A DNA stretch of 64,000 bases from Phoma sp. XZ068. Taxonomy: Eukaryota; Ascomycota; Dothideomycetes; Pleosporales; Didymellaceae. Made by a program: the position numbers and the translations under genes. The notes beneath the pieces were generated by a model. It was given only the letters and a program-made list of their open reading frames with translations. It did not search any database and was not told where the DNA came from. Of the stretch, positions 46,941 through 58,948 are shown in pieces (position 1 is the first letter of the stretch; each line of letters opens with the position of its first letter). Where the stretch lies: the NCBI GenBank assembly GCA_004835665.1, contig RBKR01000002.1, forward strand, positions 186,001-250,000, given 5' to 3'.

Positions 46941-49043
46941 ATGTACGATTCAAAGCAGAGCTGCACCCAACTGCTTGGGCAGCAAAATAAAGAGTTGGCA
47001 ACGAGATTGAAAAGGCAAAAGTCGCCACGACAATCGGCATACAACGGCAGATTGCTACAACTTCTTTCCATTTGTTTAATGCTAAGCACGGTTCCTCGTG
47101 TAACATCTGCTCTCGTCACGCCACCGCAATTGCTCGTCCAAAGTCCTGCTTCCAATAGCCTCACCAATGACTCTCCTTTGCTCGAATGCCTGCAAGTCGC
47201 GCCTCCCATTGTAATTTCTTCAGCGGCATGTCAGCAAACTCTGATGGTACATACTTTCGCCTTTTCTTATGGCCAACCTTTCATAGGTACGTCATGAATG
47301 CGCAGAGAGGTTTCTCGACCCAAGTGTGCGAAACGTCCATACATGGAAATTCCATCTAGTGGAACGAAGCTTACCAGACATATAGGCGAATACTATCCAC
47401 CAGACTGCAACTATGACCGTGTAACCTTCAACTTTACCGTCACATCTGCGGGACGTCAGTTCGATCGACTTGCTTTGATGTTCTTCGACGATGTCGAAAT
47501 CTTTCGTACGTCGACGGCCGAACCAACACAGGATGGCATCGTGTGGAACTACGTCAAGGACATGAGTAGCTACCTTGCCTTATTTAGACAGCCACACAAG
47601 ATCATCTTCGATCTTGGGAACCTTGTCGACGACACGTATACAGGCGCTTGGCACACCACTCTCACGGCAACCTTTTCCACCGGCGAAGATCTACTGGATC
47701 CCCCGGGTGTCATAATCCCGGTCTCTGCGCGCAGATCTCCCGTAAATAAGCCGAGTCATTTCGTTGTACCTGAGTCAAGGGCTGTCGATGCTCTGACCAT
47801 CCCACGGAACGCCAGGAAGGCCGTGTTCTCGATCTCAGCTTGTGGTCAGGCCGCTGAAGAGTTTTGGTGGAGCAACGTGCTTTCTTCTGACACGCACGTG
47901 TTCGGCGATAACAATACACTCTATGGTCACTCATCTTTTAGGGAGCTGCAGTTGCTCATTGATGGACAACTAGCCGGCGTAGCATGGCCGTTCCCAGTGA
48001 TATTCACCGGCGGCGTCGTCCCTGGATTCTGGAGGCCTCTCGTGGGCATTGATGCATTTGATCTACTTGAAGACGAGATCGACATAACACCCTTCTTGCC
48101 GATCCTTACTGACGACAAGGACCATACATTTGAGATTCGAGTAGTTGGTATTGAGGACGATGGTAGCGGTCAGGGCAGAATCACGCAGTCGATCGAATCG
48201 AACTGGGTTGTGACCGGGAAGCTGTTCATTTGGCTTGATACTGATACCACCGTGATCACAGGTTCGAGTCCTGCAATTCATACCCTCGAACCATCGGTTT
48301 ACATCTTCTCGAAGACCACAAAGACCTTGGATGGTGCCGTGCTCTCACTCGAATACTCAGTCCAGGTGTCTCGCTTGATCCACATATCATCCACACTCCA
48401 TACCTCGAGAGGCGCTGAGAAGGTCGTCTGGACCCAAAACCTTGCATTCTCCAATTACGGCACGCTTACGAACAAGGGCAACGACCAAAACCTTCAACAG
48501 GATACGAGCGGGTCCAACACATCTCCAGCTTCAAACTATACAAGAGATTTTGCGTATCCGCTATGGGTGGCCTCATCCTATGATGCAGACTCGAGTGGTG
48601 GCCTCGCCATTGACGCTATGATGAGGCGAGGCAAGAATGTCGGGCAGATCGGTGAACTTGCCTTCCACAACGAACGGAAGGCAGTAGCGCCACAATATCC
48701 TGACCTTCGTGGAACCAGAGTGACAAATTCGCAGAACGGTACGGCGTCCTACACCAGTATCCCAGCAGAAAGGAGAGCGTACGGGTCTGGTAGCACGGAG
48801 CAGCACTATTTGCTTAGCGGCATTCGGGACGGTTCCGACACAACGGCGCAGCATGACAAGGTGCTTTATCAGCGACATGTACTCGCACTGAATGGCTCGA
48901 TCGTGATCGACGATCAGGCTTCTGAGAGTCAGGAGACAAATGCTATTGGCTACAGCGTTACGCCATTCGCAATCCACCGCAAGAGGCTGCAGGACTACGC
49001 ATCGGAAGGTATTAGGGCGCTGCTGGGGAGAGGGCCGGACTAG
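46941..49043 (+). CDS. Peptide-N-glycosidase A-like (PNGase A) protein
   Basis: Family of acidic peptide:N-glycanases that cleave N-glycans from glycopeptides; fungal members are membrane-anchored or secreted. Exons 46941-47286 and 47386-49043; 667 aa. The first ATG in the conserved frame is at 46941. A hydrophobic segment (about 37-58: LLQLLSICLMLSTVPRVTSA) acts as signal anchor or signal peptide. Joining the 99-nt intron gives YGQPFIG|EYYPPDCNYDRVTF, the family's entry motif, followed by DRLALMFFDDVEIFRTSTAEP, GIVWNYVKDMSSY and TYTGAWHTTLTATF. The second half (FWWSNVLSS, RELQLLIDGQLAGVAWPFPV, GFWRPLVGIDAFDL) is equally typical. Several NxT/S sites. No partner genes nearby. Confidence 0.92.
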
Positions 49044-52000
49044 GGGAAGCTAGCAACCAATAACGTGGCAAGCGGACACGGCTGCGAGGAAGGAGCGTTT
49101 TGCATCTGCTGTGAAACACTTGACGGACACCCGACATATTGCATAGAATGTGGCTGCAGGAGCATTTTTTGATTGAGACGCTAAATACGAATTCTCGTTT
49201 GGAGTTGCAATTTTCATCTTGGGAGGCTGAAGGAGCAGTTTTGCTTCTCTGAATTTCAATGACCAATGGAGAATGAATAGTGGATCAAGTACTCTCTTGA
49301 AAGCCATACAGCACTCTGTCCTACTCGCAGCTGCACCTCACAATTCGCGGCTGTATAAGTCTCTGTAAACAACTTCACATAGCACAAGGAGCCACTGCAC
49401 TCGATTAACCACAGCATTCATCTTGTATGGACAAACCTATATTCAAACTCTTGGCCATCTATTCGACATCTTTTCATTAGACTGACGGCTTCGTTGCGCC
49501 CCAAAACACTCAGGTACTATTAGGGAAACTCTATCCAGAACCTACAAGCCGCGTACATGTTCCACATACTAAACTTTTCCTCGCGCACATCGCGGTTGAG
49601 CTTCACTTTGTGAATGTGGATGTGGTGCTCCCCACATGAGCTATCATCGTTAGTGTTATGGGTGGAGGACCAGGTGGATGGTCTCAGCTCCCGAGCCGCC
49701 CTATAACGTCTCAAGTTATCAAGGGATAGTCGCTCGATAGGCACTAAATCCAAGGCCCGTTCTGGATCTTGTCGGTGTGTGAAAACTGCAAGGCTGATGT
49801 TTAATCTCTACCCGGCTCCAGCACTCTGAGAAGATCAGCATGCACTACCAATTTGGAACCGGTGCTTCAAAGCTCCCGTCACGGAAGAGAAGCTAAAAGT
49901 CTGACGTCGGACACACCGAAGCCAACATCCGTGATCGGCGTATGTGGATGGGCAGATCAACGTTCTACCGTTTTTCACCCAGCTTCGAGAGATCCAGTCG
50001 TTGGGCACCAAAGGATGTTGAAGGTTCAGTGCGGGCTGCGGTGTAATACATGATGCAGGAAGTATGCATCCGGCCAGGTGATCATGCTTGCTTGTGGTGT
50101 AGTCCATGCATTGCAGATGATTACAAGGTAGAGAACAAGGGTCCTCGTATCGAGCCTCAACCTGGCCAACTACAGAGGATCAGCGAACAAGCAGGGCATA
50201 GCGGCTGTCCGGACCCTGGGAAGCTGAGCGGAGTAAATAGTTGCAATGCTTTCCCTTGTTTGAGAAATCACAAGCATCGCTGTTGATCAGCTGGTGACGT
50301 GCGACAGTTTTCCGCTCTCGCACATGCACAATACCGGCCTTATATTACGGCGATGTTATTGACGCACCGTTCCATCCCGCTATTGAGACCATGCCTTATC
50401 CCAGTCTGTCAGTTGTCATTCATGCAGGTGCTCGTGGGATATTCCGAAGGATCTTGGGAAACTACCAAATCATCGCACCTGAAAGCGCCACAAAACGTCA
50501 GTAATCTCAAAGATTTTCTTCGTGCATGAGAGCATCGACAGGCCGCCTGTGCTCTGTGCTCATATCCCGTTCCCCCACCCGTCCATGATCAGCATCTACA
50601 TGCGAAGCTAGGCGAAGGAGGACATGACTCGAAGGCGCCCCAGACGTAAGGCTGATACACAGCCTGGTACAAAACCTCATCTAGCTTGGCATTATCCATT
50701 TACAGAACTCTATCATAATATTCTGTTCCATTCGAGTTGCATCATAGCTTATTTGTCCCGAAAAGGCAATCTCTGGCATGGGAGTGCGGAATGCTGAGTC
50801 GCGGATCAAAGCTCTCATGACGAAGGGGCTCGTGGCAATGGTTCGGCAGCAAATTTCCGAGTTATGAGCTTGCGAGTCGGATGTGGGGTTGGCCTTCGAC
50901 GGCAAGTTACGTTCCCGTTGGGCGTCGTGGAAACAAAGAATCATTCTAGGGTACCAAAATCAGTGTGTACCCTTGAGTCGCGGCTTCGCTACCACTGTTC
51001 GCCCGCCTGTGCTGCACTTGCCCATGCGCGGTCACTCTGAAGGTTCCCTGCCGTGTTTCAAACTTGCTCAAGCGAGCGTGATGGGGCATACATAGGGATT
51101 CCGAAATGGGAGTGTTACGCAGCAGAATAATAGCGTCGGCTAAGGGATTTGGGTGACTTGCTTCCGCGTTGGTGGAAAGCGTTCCAGCCAGGGGGGCATC
51201 AGCAGGGTTTGGATACTCACTGACGATTGATGGCCATGAAGAAGGCATTTGTGGCTTTTCTAGCTACTGGCGTTATGCATGTGCCAAAATTTAAGTGCAT
51301 GTTCTTGCGTTGACATGGAGCATCATGCGATATCGCTAGTACCGTCACACAAGCCTGGTCGCTTGCATCCCTCCTATACATCAGCCGTCTATAGGAAACA
51401 GTCTCGGGTACACGGAAAGGAGCCGTTCCGTCGAGAACACGCCACTGGCTGTCTGTACGACACTCAACGCTTTCCGACTTTTGATCGGTGAGGCATTGCA
51501 TGAAGGCTCCGAGGCCTTCAGGGGTAAGAAAGTGAGCCGAGCGAGCGCTACATTGAAGTGATGCGGGGTCCACGCGCAGGACGGCACGAATACGTGGTGG
51601 CCTGATGATAACACTGGAAGATGCTAGATGTGGCCCGGGATGTTGATGACGAGAATGTGCTTAGGAAGCTGTGCTTCGACATATCTGCGGTCGGTGCTGT
51701 GCTTTGGCGCCTTCTGGGATACTTTTTACATCTTCCGCGTGATCAAAGTATAATCCATAGTATCGAATCGAACCTTGAAGTCTGTATGTGAGCCTGTCCT
51801 CTGTCTACTACAATCGAGATGTTGGTCTCCCATCTTGATTCCGAGTTATGCTGAGACTGACGAAGTAGATTGGTGCAAGCAAAAAGAGAAGTTACGTTAC
51901 CGGTCCTACTCAGAAATCGCATTTAGATTCTCGCATTTAAAAATATGGTAAAGTCGTTCTTAAAATCCCATGTGTCTTCATCCGGATCTTGCTTGGTGCG

Positions 52001-52352
52001 GGGCCAAGGAACGTCATCGTTCAAGGTCGACCACATCAACTCCGTGCTCAGACCTAGACTCATACCTCACAGTGAACGTTGACGTTAGGGCTCAGTCGTG
52101 AACATGATCGCTACTGCTAAAGATCAATTAGGGATCGGTATCCGGAGTAATCGGAGTAAACCGAGGATAACGCGGGGTGGCTGTGGGGGCGATTCTGTGT
52201 CGTGTGCTCTCTCACTCGCTGAACATCAACATGCACCTTCCTCATTACCGTATCGCGCGCTTAGCTTCAAAGCCTTTCTGCGCTTTTCATCATGGCTTCC
52301 CAGCACCGTCATTTCATCGCAGACCCTCAACAGGACCGTTCACTGACGCGCG
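49044..52352. other. Gene-poor stretch, 3.3 kb
   Basis: The longest region with no gene I can support. Open frames up to about 118 codons occur on both strands (for example 51,217-51,573 minus) but show no motifs and no linked exons. No terminal inverted repeats or transposase/RT motifs were recognised. Confidence 0.5.
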
Positions 52353-54037
52353 ATGAGTGCGCTACCAGATCCAAGGGACTTTGAAGACGACGATAAGTAT
52401 GCTGCAGGCGAGCGGCTTGCTGCATTTGAAGCCGAAGCCGCTGGTAAGTCCGGTGGCAATAAGCTGGAAGGGTCTCTGAATGTCGCACGTGGGGCTATAC
52501 GAGTACCTTCCCCGGATCCATCACTTCTCTCGATAGACGACAGCAACAATATACGATTTGGTCGTAATCCTGACTATTTCCCCGATCAAAGTGGTCGTAG
52601 GCATATTTCTTTATCTCCGGAACCTCCACAAACTGCCAAGGGCAGGCTACAAGCAATATGGACGAAGAACAAGGGCCTCTTCTTGGTTTTGATATCACAG
52701 TTCTTCGGCGCGTTGATGAACGTCACTACAAGGCTGTTGGAGATGGAAGGTAATGAAGGTAAATTAAGAGTTACACTTGCTACAACACCTACTGATGCCC
52801 GACCATAGGCAAAGGGTACCATCCTTTTCATATTCTCTTCGCTCGTATGGGAATCACCGTCTTATGCGCCTCAGTGTATATGTGGTACAAGAAAACTGAA
52901 CACTTTCCTTTCGGCATGAGGGAAGTCCGACCTTTGCTAATAGCTCGAGGGCTCTTTGGCTTTTTCGGAGTGTTTGGCATGTACTGTAAGTCTCGTCCCT
53001 GTCCTTCGGTGTTTCGATTACTGCACTCTCAGGATCTGCTGCTAGCACGCTGTACTGAGCTTCAAGGCATTGCAACAAGTCAACACCTGAGCTCTGCCAA
53101 TGACCTACTTCCTAACTCTCGCCAGACTCACTGCTCTACCTACCTCTCGCTGATGCTACCGTCATCACCTTCCTAGCACCTAGCCTTGCATGCTGGGCTT
53201 GCTCGTATTTCATTAACGAGACATTCACCCGGATGGAACAGATCGCCGCTTACATTTCACTATTCGGTGTTGTTCTCATTGCCCGGCCGGTATCGCTCTT
53301 CGCGTTTCTGTCGCACTCTGGCGAGGCCGTTCCATCCGCAAGTGGTGATTCAGATATTGTTGTGCCAGTCAACGCTACGGCCGACACACACCGTCTGGCG
53401 GCTGAGCTCGATGCGGTTACACCAGCTCAACGAGCATCAGCTGTTGGAGTTGCTTTATTGGGGGTTCTGGGAGCTGCAGGCGCTTACACTACCATTCGAT
53501 GGATTGGCAAGCGAGCACATCCACTTATCTCAGTGAACTACTTTGCGACGTGGTGCACGATTGTGAGCATCATCATGATGGTAGCTCTGCCTGGTGTTGG
53601 ATTTCTCCTTCCGCGATCTCTCATAGACTGGTGCTACCTGATCTTTTTGGGCATTTGTGGTTTCATTATGGTAAGTTCACCTGTTGGACTTGCAGCAATC
53701 TCTCATTAACGTATGACAGCAATTCCTCCTTGCTGCCGGTTTACAATACGAGAAGTCTTCACGGGCGACGAATATGGTGTACATGCAGATGCTCTTCGCG
53801 CTCAGTTTCGACAAGCTCATCTGGGGCACCACACCGGGGGCGTTGTCCATTATTGGCTCGTCGCTGATTCTAGGCTCAGCAATCTACGTTGCTATGCACA
53901 AGGAGGACCCAAGGAAGACAGGAACCAGTAGAGAACGTCGAGACCAGGAGGCAGGGCGAGGTTTGATGGCTCCGGACACAGATTCAGACCAAGACGGCGA
54001 TGGACAGGGCATACATTTGACTTCTGTACGTGGATAA
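52353..54037 (+). CDS. EamA/DMT-type membrane transporter (SLC35G-like)
   Basis: Drug/metabolite-transporter superfamily protein with about ten membrane helices; substrate unknown. Exons 52353-52758, 52809-52985, 53126-53670, 53720-54037; 481 aa. A hydrophilic N-terminus of about 100 residues (acidic, Ser/Pro-rich) precedes the first helix (LFLVLISQFFGALMNVTTRL). EamA repeat 1 includes the FARMGITVLCASVYM and LFGFFGVFGMYYSLLYLPLA helices and DATVITFLAPSLACWACSYF; repeat 2 includes RASAVGVALLGVLGAAGAYT, CTIVSIIMMVALPGVGF and LFALSFDKLIWG. The C-terminal tail is hydrophilic and acidic (DTDSDQDGDGQG). The third intron boundary uses a 140-nt intron, longer than the others. Start ATG 52353 is in a CGATG context. 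Confidence 0.9.
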
Positions 54038-54795
54038 GCGCTTGGGGTCGGCCTTTTACAGAGGCGGTTCTGCATTTGTACGATTGACCTGGAGTCTTCG
54101 GGCATACATATAGACTAGAATACCCTAATACATTTACATAGACGAGTTTTGAACATTAGATCTGACCAAATCTTGGGCGATGGTAACAATTTAAAATCCG
54201 CAGTCGACTTCTATTATTGCTGCAGGAGCAGCCACTCTCAAAGAGAAGGGAAATCGAGCACAACGTCGATATTCACAAACCTGACAGCGCCTTCATAACT
54301 CAATCCTGCAACTCAGTCTGCTCCATATTACTTCTGTACCGCATCACCGTGCTTCGAGATCATGTCAAATAGCTCCAAAGCTGATCAATTGTGATCCACC
54401 CAGAAATCCTGCGCCCAACGTCAACCTCAAAGGATGGCATCCTCGAGAAGGTTACAAGGGCTTACATAAACAGACAAAGGGCTCGATCCTCTAGTTATCA
54501 TCTTTCATTCCAGACGTAGTTGGTATGATGGACAGGGTTCGTGTGCATATATATAGTGTTCTTTGTGCATGATACGCTTCGGTTATGAACTGGAACCCCA
54601 CTGTTCCGTCAAATCCCCGTCAATCCCACTAGCCTCGCCTACTAACCTGATTCAAAACTTTCCCACTAAACGAAAGATCCGCACGTTTCATCACATCCCA
54701 AGTATTCCATTTATATTATTGCGAGTATAGGATATTTGTTTTGCCAAACTTCCATCACAAGTCGTGGCGCAACCACCAACTTGATAGCAAGTTGA
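54038..54795. other. Intergenic 3' flank, before tRNA
   Basis: 758 bp with no supported gene; EamA transporter 3' UTR and flank. Confidence 0.5.
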
Positions 54796-54891
54796 TCCTC
54801 CGTGGCGCAATTGGCTAGCGCGTCTGACTGTTATCCGCATCTCGCTTGATTGCACATCAGGAGGTTGAAAGTTCGAGCCTTTCCGGGGGAG
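54796..54891 (+). tRNA. tRNA-Asn (anticodon GTT), with 22-nt intron
   Basis: Acceptor stem TCCTCCG/CGGGGGA (one G-T pair) closes fully with discriminator G at 54891. D-arm GCGC...GCGC, anticodon stem TCTGA/TCAGG (T-G at the base), loop C-T-GTT-A-A, and T-arm GAAAG-TTCGAGC-CTTTC. The intron is 54834-54855, between positions 37 and 38 of the tRNA, the canonical site. Internal A box (TGGCGCAATTGG) and B box (GTTCGAGCC) are present. Followed by T-rich sequence at 54,900-54,905, which may be the Pol III terminator. Confidence 0.93.
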
Positions 54892-54898
54892 ATAACAT

Positions 54899-54904
54899 CT
54901 TTTT
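54899..54904 (+). terminator. Pol III terminator of tRNA-Asn
   Basis: A run of six T residues begins about 8 nt after the tRNA 3' end, the expected termination signal. Confidence 0.7.
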
Positions 54905-55534
54905 TGCCTCGATGATATACTCGAGGCGGAATGTAGTGGACGTTCTTGGGGCATGCCTTTTTGCGCTTTTGTAGGCTATACACCTACTGGAATGTAGTCT
55001 ATTGCTCTGCAGTTGCAAAACCTTGTTTGGCTTGTTGTATTGAGATAACCTTGTCCTCCGCCATATGCTGAAATGTATCGTACAATAGACTCTGCACTTT
55101 CCTGTATTATTTGCTCCAGCAAACAAGCTACCCAACTAATGCCTCGAAACATTCGTTCGGAGCACACGATCTATCTGACCTCTCATGTTGCAAGAAAGGC
55201 CGAGCAGGGGAACTGCCAACTTTTGGTTCCTATATCGTGGCTTTGGGCTCTTTGACTCTTATTCGGCCGTAGCATTTTGTGAGCAAATTCCACTGTGAGC
55301 TACTTCGTTTTTGTAAGTTCATGAGATTCGTTCAAGCCAGTCGACGAACTGGGAACTATACGCTTGTTTCCAACTTTTAACGAAGGAAAGACACAAAACA
55401 TCATTCCAATAGTGGACTCGACATCTTTTATAGCGAACGTTGCCATGGCTATGTCAATCATGCGACTATTGTCTCTATGGACCATCACTCATCTGTGCGG
55501 CGATATGGCAAGAATGGGTTCAAGCTACTTTCGG
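54905..55534. other. Intergenic, tRNA to HET gene
   Basis: About 630 bp, no supported gene; contains the 3' flank of the HET-domain gene. Confidence 0.5.
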
Positions 55535-57772
55535 TTATTCCAAGACTATCATTTGACTGCCACTAAGAAGAGGAGACCCTTTGAAGTTCTCGGTACAAAC
55601 ACCTGCTCTCCTCCAACCCCGTTGCCCGGCCGATTTACATATGATCAAGCCAGTCCTCGCGCTACCAAGGCGCTCTACTCCTTCGTCATTCTCGTCACTA
55701 GAGCTGTCGTCTTCTGTTGGGTACGGCGCGTCGTATTCAAAAAGAGGAAGGAACATAAAATCATCTGCTGGGTCTAGGTCTGGATGTCGCCAGCCACTAT
55801 AGTGAAGTCCACCTCTTTCGTATGATATGTCCTCATCCTCGTCAATGGCGGCTCGAATAGCATCCGAAAGTGGTATTGGGCGTCCAACGATGTATAAATA
55901 TGGCCATGTGGCATATTTCTCCTCGGATGGAAATAGCGTGCATTCGGTGGACATAAAGACAAAAGCCAATTTTTTGTACTTCGGGTACTGTTTGAAATGG
56001 GGCATCTCATACTGACCATTGTAGAAACCCCAGTGCCAGCTCGGCATTGTGTACTCTATCTCATATGGCTCGCGGTATGGATGAATGATGTGCCAATCAA
56101 GGTAATTGCACAACGCGTTTGGCATGGTTTCTGCCAGCATGCCACGATAGTACTCGTCAGAAGTGAGAGCTGCTATGTGCTTGCCGATACCCTCCAATGC
56201 CTTGAGCAAGTCTTTTTCACGATAGGTCAGATCAGCTGCAATGTACTGCTTAAGCGCCAAGAACCAGCGGCTATACAGTGACGTCTTGTCAATATCTTCA
56301 AACCAGCGATTGAATATCGAGCTAGATCCCGCATCGTTCCACAGTCCAGTGTGAGGGGGGTCCATCAAAGGAGGCACGTTTTTGGTTGTCCAGAAAGAAA
56401 ATTGGTCAACATCGGGTCCGTAAGTCACGGCGTCCCTTGTACGCTCCCACTCGCCAATTGGGAACAGTTCGCAAGAGTATGCTTCTGAACATTGCCAATG
56501 AACAAGCTTTTGGGAGAACAACAACATCCTTGAGCTGAGTACACATTCTTGTACGACCCATGCCCGTTTCAGCAATGGCGAGCTTTGTTTCAAATACCTG
56601 GAGCAGTACGAAGAATCGTGATGTAGCTCGGCATCCCACGAGTTTCGATTCCAAATCAGCGCGGGGTAGAGGTTCCACGCTCTTCGAGTTTCGCCATTAG
56701 TGGTTGGGCACCACCGGATGCCTCCAGCGTTGAAAGGCTCTCTATTAGAGAACAATCCATCTTGTGGCCCAGACGAATGTGCAGCTCCAATGTTAATGAT
56801 GGAGTTCGTATACACCATGTGCATTTTCGAAGCCTCATGTTTCCAATCTTCCCCGTCCTTTTGGATTATGCAGTAACAGTCAATCCATATGTAATTAATG
56901 CCCAATGCGTGTACAGTAGACATGGCTTGCTGAAATGTGAGTGGGAACACAGAGAATGGACTGCCGTGATATAGATCTCTCACATTGTCCTTCGTCGTAA
57001 CCCAGAAACTGTCCGTTCCCCAGCAGTGCGAAAGTGTTGCATAGGGGCCTTCCACATTGTTTTCCGAAGTTTCGACTAGCCGAATCTGAGGCTCTTGCAG
57101 TGGTTCTGCCGACAAGCCTCTTAGGTCGAGCAATCGAGTAGGTAGCCAACGAGGGTTTCTGAATACGCCACATCGCGAATGTGATTTCAGACATCGGTCC
57201 AGTGTGCCTCTCGCATATGCAAGAACCTCAGGTGAACCGGTATTTCCACAACTCAGTGACTGAAGAGCGAGATTCGAGAGAATCCTATCATCGACACTCT
57301 GGCGACCAGATTGGAAATATCCATCGTTGGTCGTTGAGGGTCGAATGACTACCTTCAAAGGTGGCGTCTCGGCCGATCTCGTTGTGAAGGTGTCCACTAT
57401 CAGGTCATAATCCTCGTCTGCTGCATTTGAATTTGGTCCGAGCAATTGATAGCGCAACGGAGCGACGAAGGCCTTTGCCTCTCCACCTACATGAGGTACC
57501 TTCCCATAATATACGAGAATGATCGAACAGAGCCGACAGCCAGCTGCAGCGCCACTCTCTAATGTGTTTTTGGAAGAATGATAATTTCTCCAGTACTGAC
57601 ATTTGCTACACCCGGTTCGTCGCTTGAGCCAACTTTGGGCATGATAACCGCATGCTTCTCTCGCAGCGAATACGCTGGTTTTGAATTTGTCAAAGGATCC
57701 ATTGCGAAAGATAGGATTGCACACGTCACAGAACGGCTCCTCGTCGAGCAACATATCTTGAGATGTGGGCAT
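55535..57772 (-). CDS. HET (heterokaryon incompatibility) domain protein
   Basis: Fungal-specific protein of the HET family, some of whose members trigger cell death on fusion of unlike individuals; most have no proven role. One exon, 745 aa from the ATG at 57772 (MPTSQDMLLDEEPFC); an in-frame GTG lies three codons upstream. The N-terminal about 85 residues contain three CxxC pairs (FCDVCNP, GCSKCQY, GCRLCS), a possible zinc site. The HET domain spans about 240-390: YATLSHCWG at about 244-252 and YIWIDCYCIIQKDGEDWKHE at about 294-313, then MVYTNSIINIGAAHSSGPQD. The rest is long and lacks a recognised partner domain (no NACHT, WD or ankyrin repeats). No intron, which is common for this family. 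Isolated from other HET genes in this window. Confidence 0.93.
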   Translation of the reverse strand: MPTSQDMLLDEEPFCDVCNPIFRNGSFDKFKTSVFAAREACGYHAQSWLKRRTGCSKCQYWRNYHSSKNTLESGAAAGCRLCSIILVYYGKVPHVGGEAKAFVAPLRYQLLGPNSNAADEDYDLIVDTFTTRSAETPPLKVVIRPSTTNDGYFQSGRQSVDDRILSNLALQSLSCGNTGSPEVLAYARGTLDRCLKSHSRCGVFRNPRWLPTRLLDLRGLSAEPLQEPQIRLVETSENNVEGPYATLSHCWGTDSFWVTTKDNVRDLYHGSPFSVFPLTFQQAMSTVHALGINYIWIDCYCIIQKDGEDWKHEASKMHMVYTNSIINIGAAHSSGPQDGLFSNREPFNAGGIRWCPTTNGETRRAWNLYPALIWNRNSWDAELHHDSSYCSRYLKQSSPLLKRAWVVQECVLSSRMLLFSQKLVHWQCSEAYSCELFPIGEWERTRDAVTYGPDVDQFSFWTTKNVPPLMDPPHTGLWNDAGSSSIFNRWFEDIDKTSLYSRWFLALKQYIAADLTYREKDLLKALEGIGKHIAALTSDEYYRGMLAETMPNALCNYLDWHIIHPYREPYEIEYTMPSWHWGFYNGQYEMPHFKQYPKYKKLAFVFMSTECTLFPSEEKYATWPYLYIVGRPIPLSDAIRAAIDEDEDISYERGGLHYSGWRHPDLDPADDFMFLPLFEYDAPYPTEDDSSSDENDEGVERLGSARTGLIICKSAGQRGWRRAGVCTENFKGSPLLSGSQMIVLE

Positions 57773-58135
57773 GATGAGCACCTCGATTCGGCATAGGTAG
57801 AATAGTGATATATGAGGATTGTGGAGAGAGCGGCAAGTTTAACGTCCAATAAACGTGTAGATCCTGTTGTTCGACTCTTTACACGAAAGACCAAGTTCAA
57901 CCGAAAGGCATATCCGGAGTTTATGTGGGAGGTGGTGAGGAGCTCTGTGGCCACGTGCAAAGGATCTCGGGTCAGCCCCGCGGTGGATACAACCTGCATG
58001 GTCCGAGTCACGTGGTAGGGTATCGTTCGTTGCTTCGGCCTGATGAAGCTGTGGGGAATAGAGCCTCCTTGTCTCTGGTAAGTCCTTCTTTGAACGTTGT
58101 GAAGCTGTACCTTGAATTGAAAGCCGAGAGTGACA
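57773..58135. other. Intergenic, HET gene promoter
   Basis: 363 bp between the HET start and the stop of the PPC decarboxylase gene on the same strand; no gene seen. Confidence 0.5.
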
Positions 58136-58948
58136 TCATTCCTCGCCGACAGTCAAGCCAAGCCTGGCTTCGATAACGGCCACGATCTCCCTCCAATCTT
58201 TCATTGCGCCGCCGCCAACATCTCCGCAAGCCAGCTCCTTCATCATTGGTTGCAAAACTTCATACCAACCACCATTCTTGACGCCCCACTCGTCCTCAAG
58301 CACCTGAACTTGCTTCTTCGTGATCGGCTGTAGCCACATGGCTGTGTTCATTGATGGCGCAACGATTATCCTCTTCTTACTTGGTCCTTCCTTCCATCCT
58401 TTTTCCTTTGGCCACTTCACACCCGGAATATCTCTAACCGGATCTACCTCTCCCGTTGTATCCCAAGCCCGTGCTACAGACAGCAGCAGGTTATCAGACC
58501 AGCCCTGTGTAATCTTTGCCATCTCATTTGCGCTAAGTGGGGCAATAACCATGATGTCTGCCCACCGCCGCAGCTCGATATGGAGGATTTTGTTGCCGCG
58601 TTTCCAAGGCTCCTTCCATTCGTCCTCGTCGAAGTATATCCCTTCAACATTTGGAAGCGCTTCTATCGTCATGAGTGATGGCTGTTCTTCGCTCTGTCCT
58701 TGCAGGAAGTTCTTCGCCGAGGTGGTGAATATAAGTCGAATCGCGATATTTGGATGCTTCGCCAGTGCGTTGATCATGTTGGGTATCTTAATCGTTGCGA
58801 CGGAGCCTGTTGCACACAGCAACACGTGGATCTTCTCATCGTGGTGGTCGAAATCAAAACGGCTGTGGAATTGTGTGGGCGGTTCGAAATGTTGATGCCC
58901 GAGGGGTTTGAGCTTGGACAACTTTAGATCACTAATCTCTATAGACAT
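58136..58948 (-). CDS. Phosphopantothenoylcysteine decarboxylase (Hal3/CoaC-like)
   Basis: Flavoprotein that decarboxylates 4'-phosphopantothenoylcysteine in coenzyme A synthesis. Single exon, 270 aa. The flavin-binding start is HVLLCATGSVATIKIP. Catalytic residues are visible: His in ILHIELRRWAD, Asn in APSMNTAMW, and Cys in ELACGDVGGGAM (the substrate-clamp loop). APLSANEMAKITQGWSDNLL is also typical. In yeast the related Hal3, Vhs3 and Cab3 share this activity as a trimer; here one protein carries both Asn and Cys, so it can act alone. Divergent from the second aldo/keto reductase (558 bp). Confidence 0.92.
   Translation of the reverse strand: MSIEISDLKLSKLKPLGHQHFEPPTQFHSRFDFDHHDEKIHVLLCATGSVATIKIPNMINALAKHPNIAIRLIFTTSAKNFLQGQSEEQPSLMTIEALPNVEGIYFDEDEWKEPWKRGNKILHIELRRWADIMVIAPLSANEMAKITQGWSDNLLLSVARAWDTTGEVDPVRDIPGVKWPKEKGWKEGPSKKRIIVAPSMNTAMWLQPITKKQVQVLEDEWGVKNGGWYEVLQPMMKELACGDVGGGAMKDWREIVAVIEARLGLTVGEE

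Noticed and set aside
48256..48275. B-box-like GGTTCGAGTCC inside the PNGase A gene
   Set aside because: No acceptor, D or anticodon arms upstream; the bases are coding sequence.
51217..51573. 118-codon minus-strand frame in the 3.3-kb gap
   Set aside because: No recognisable motif, no neighbouring exons, and the length is expected by chance in this base composition.
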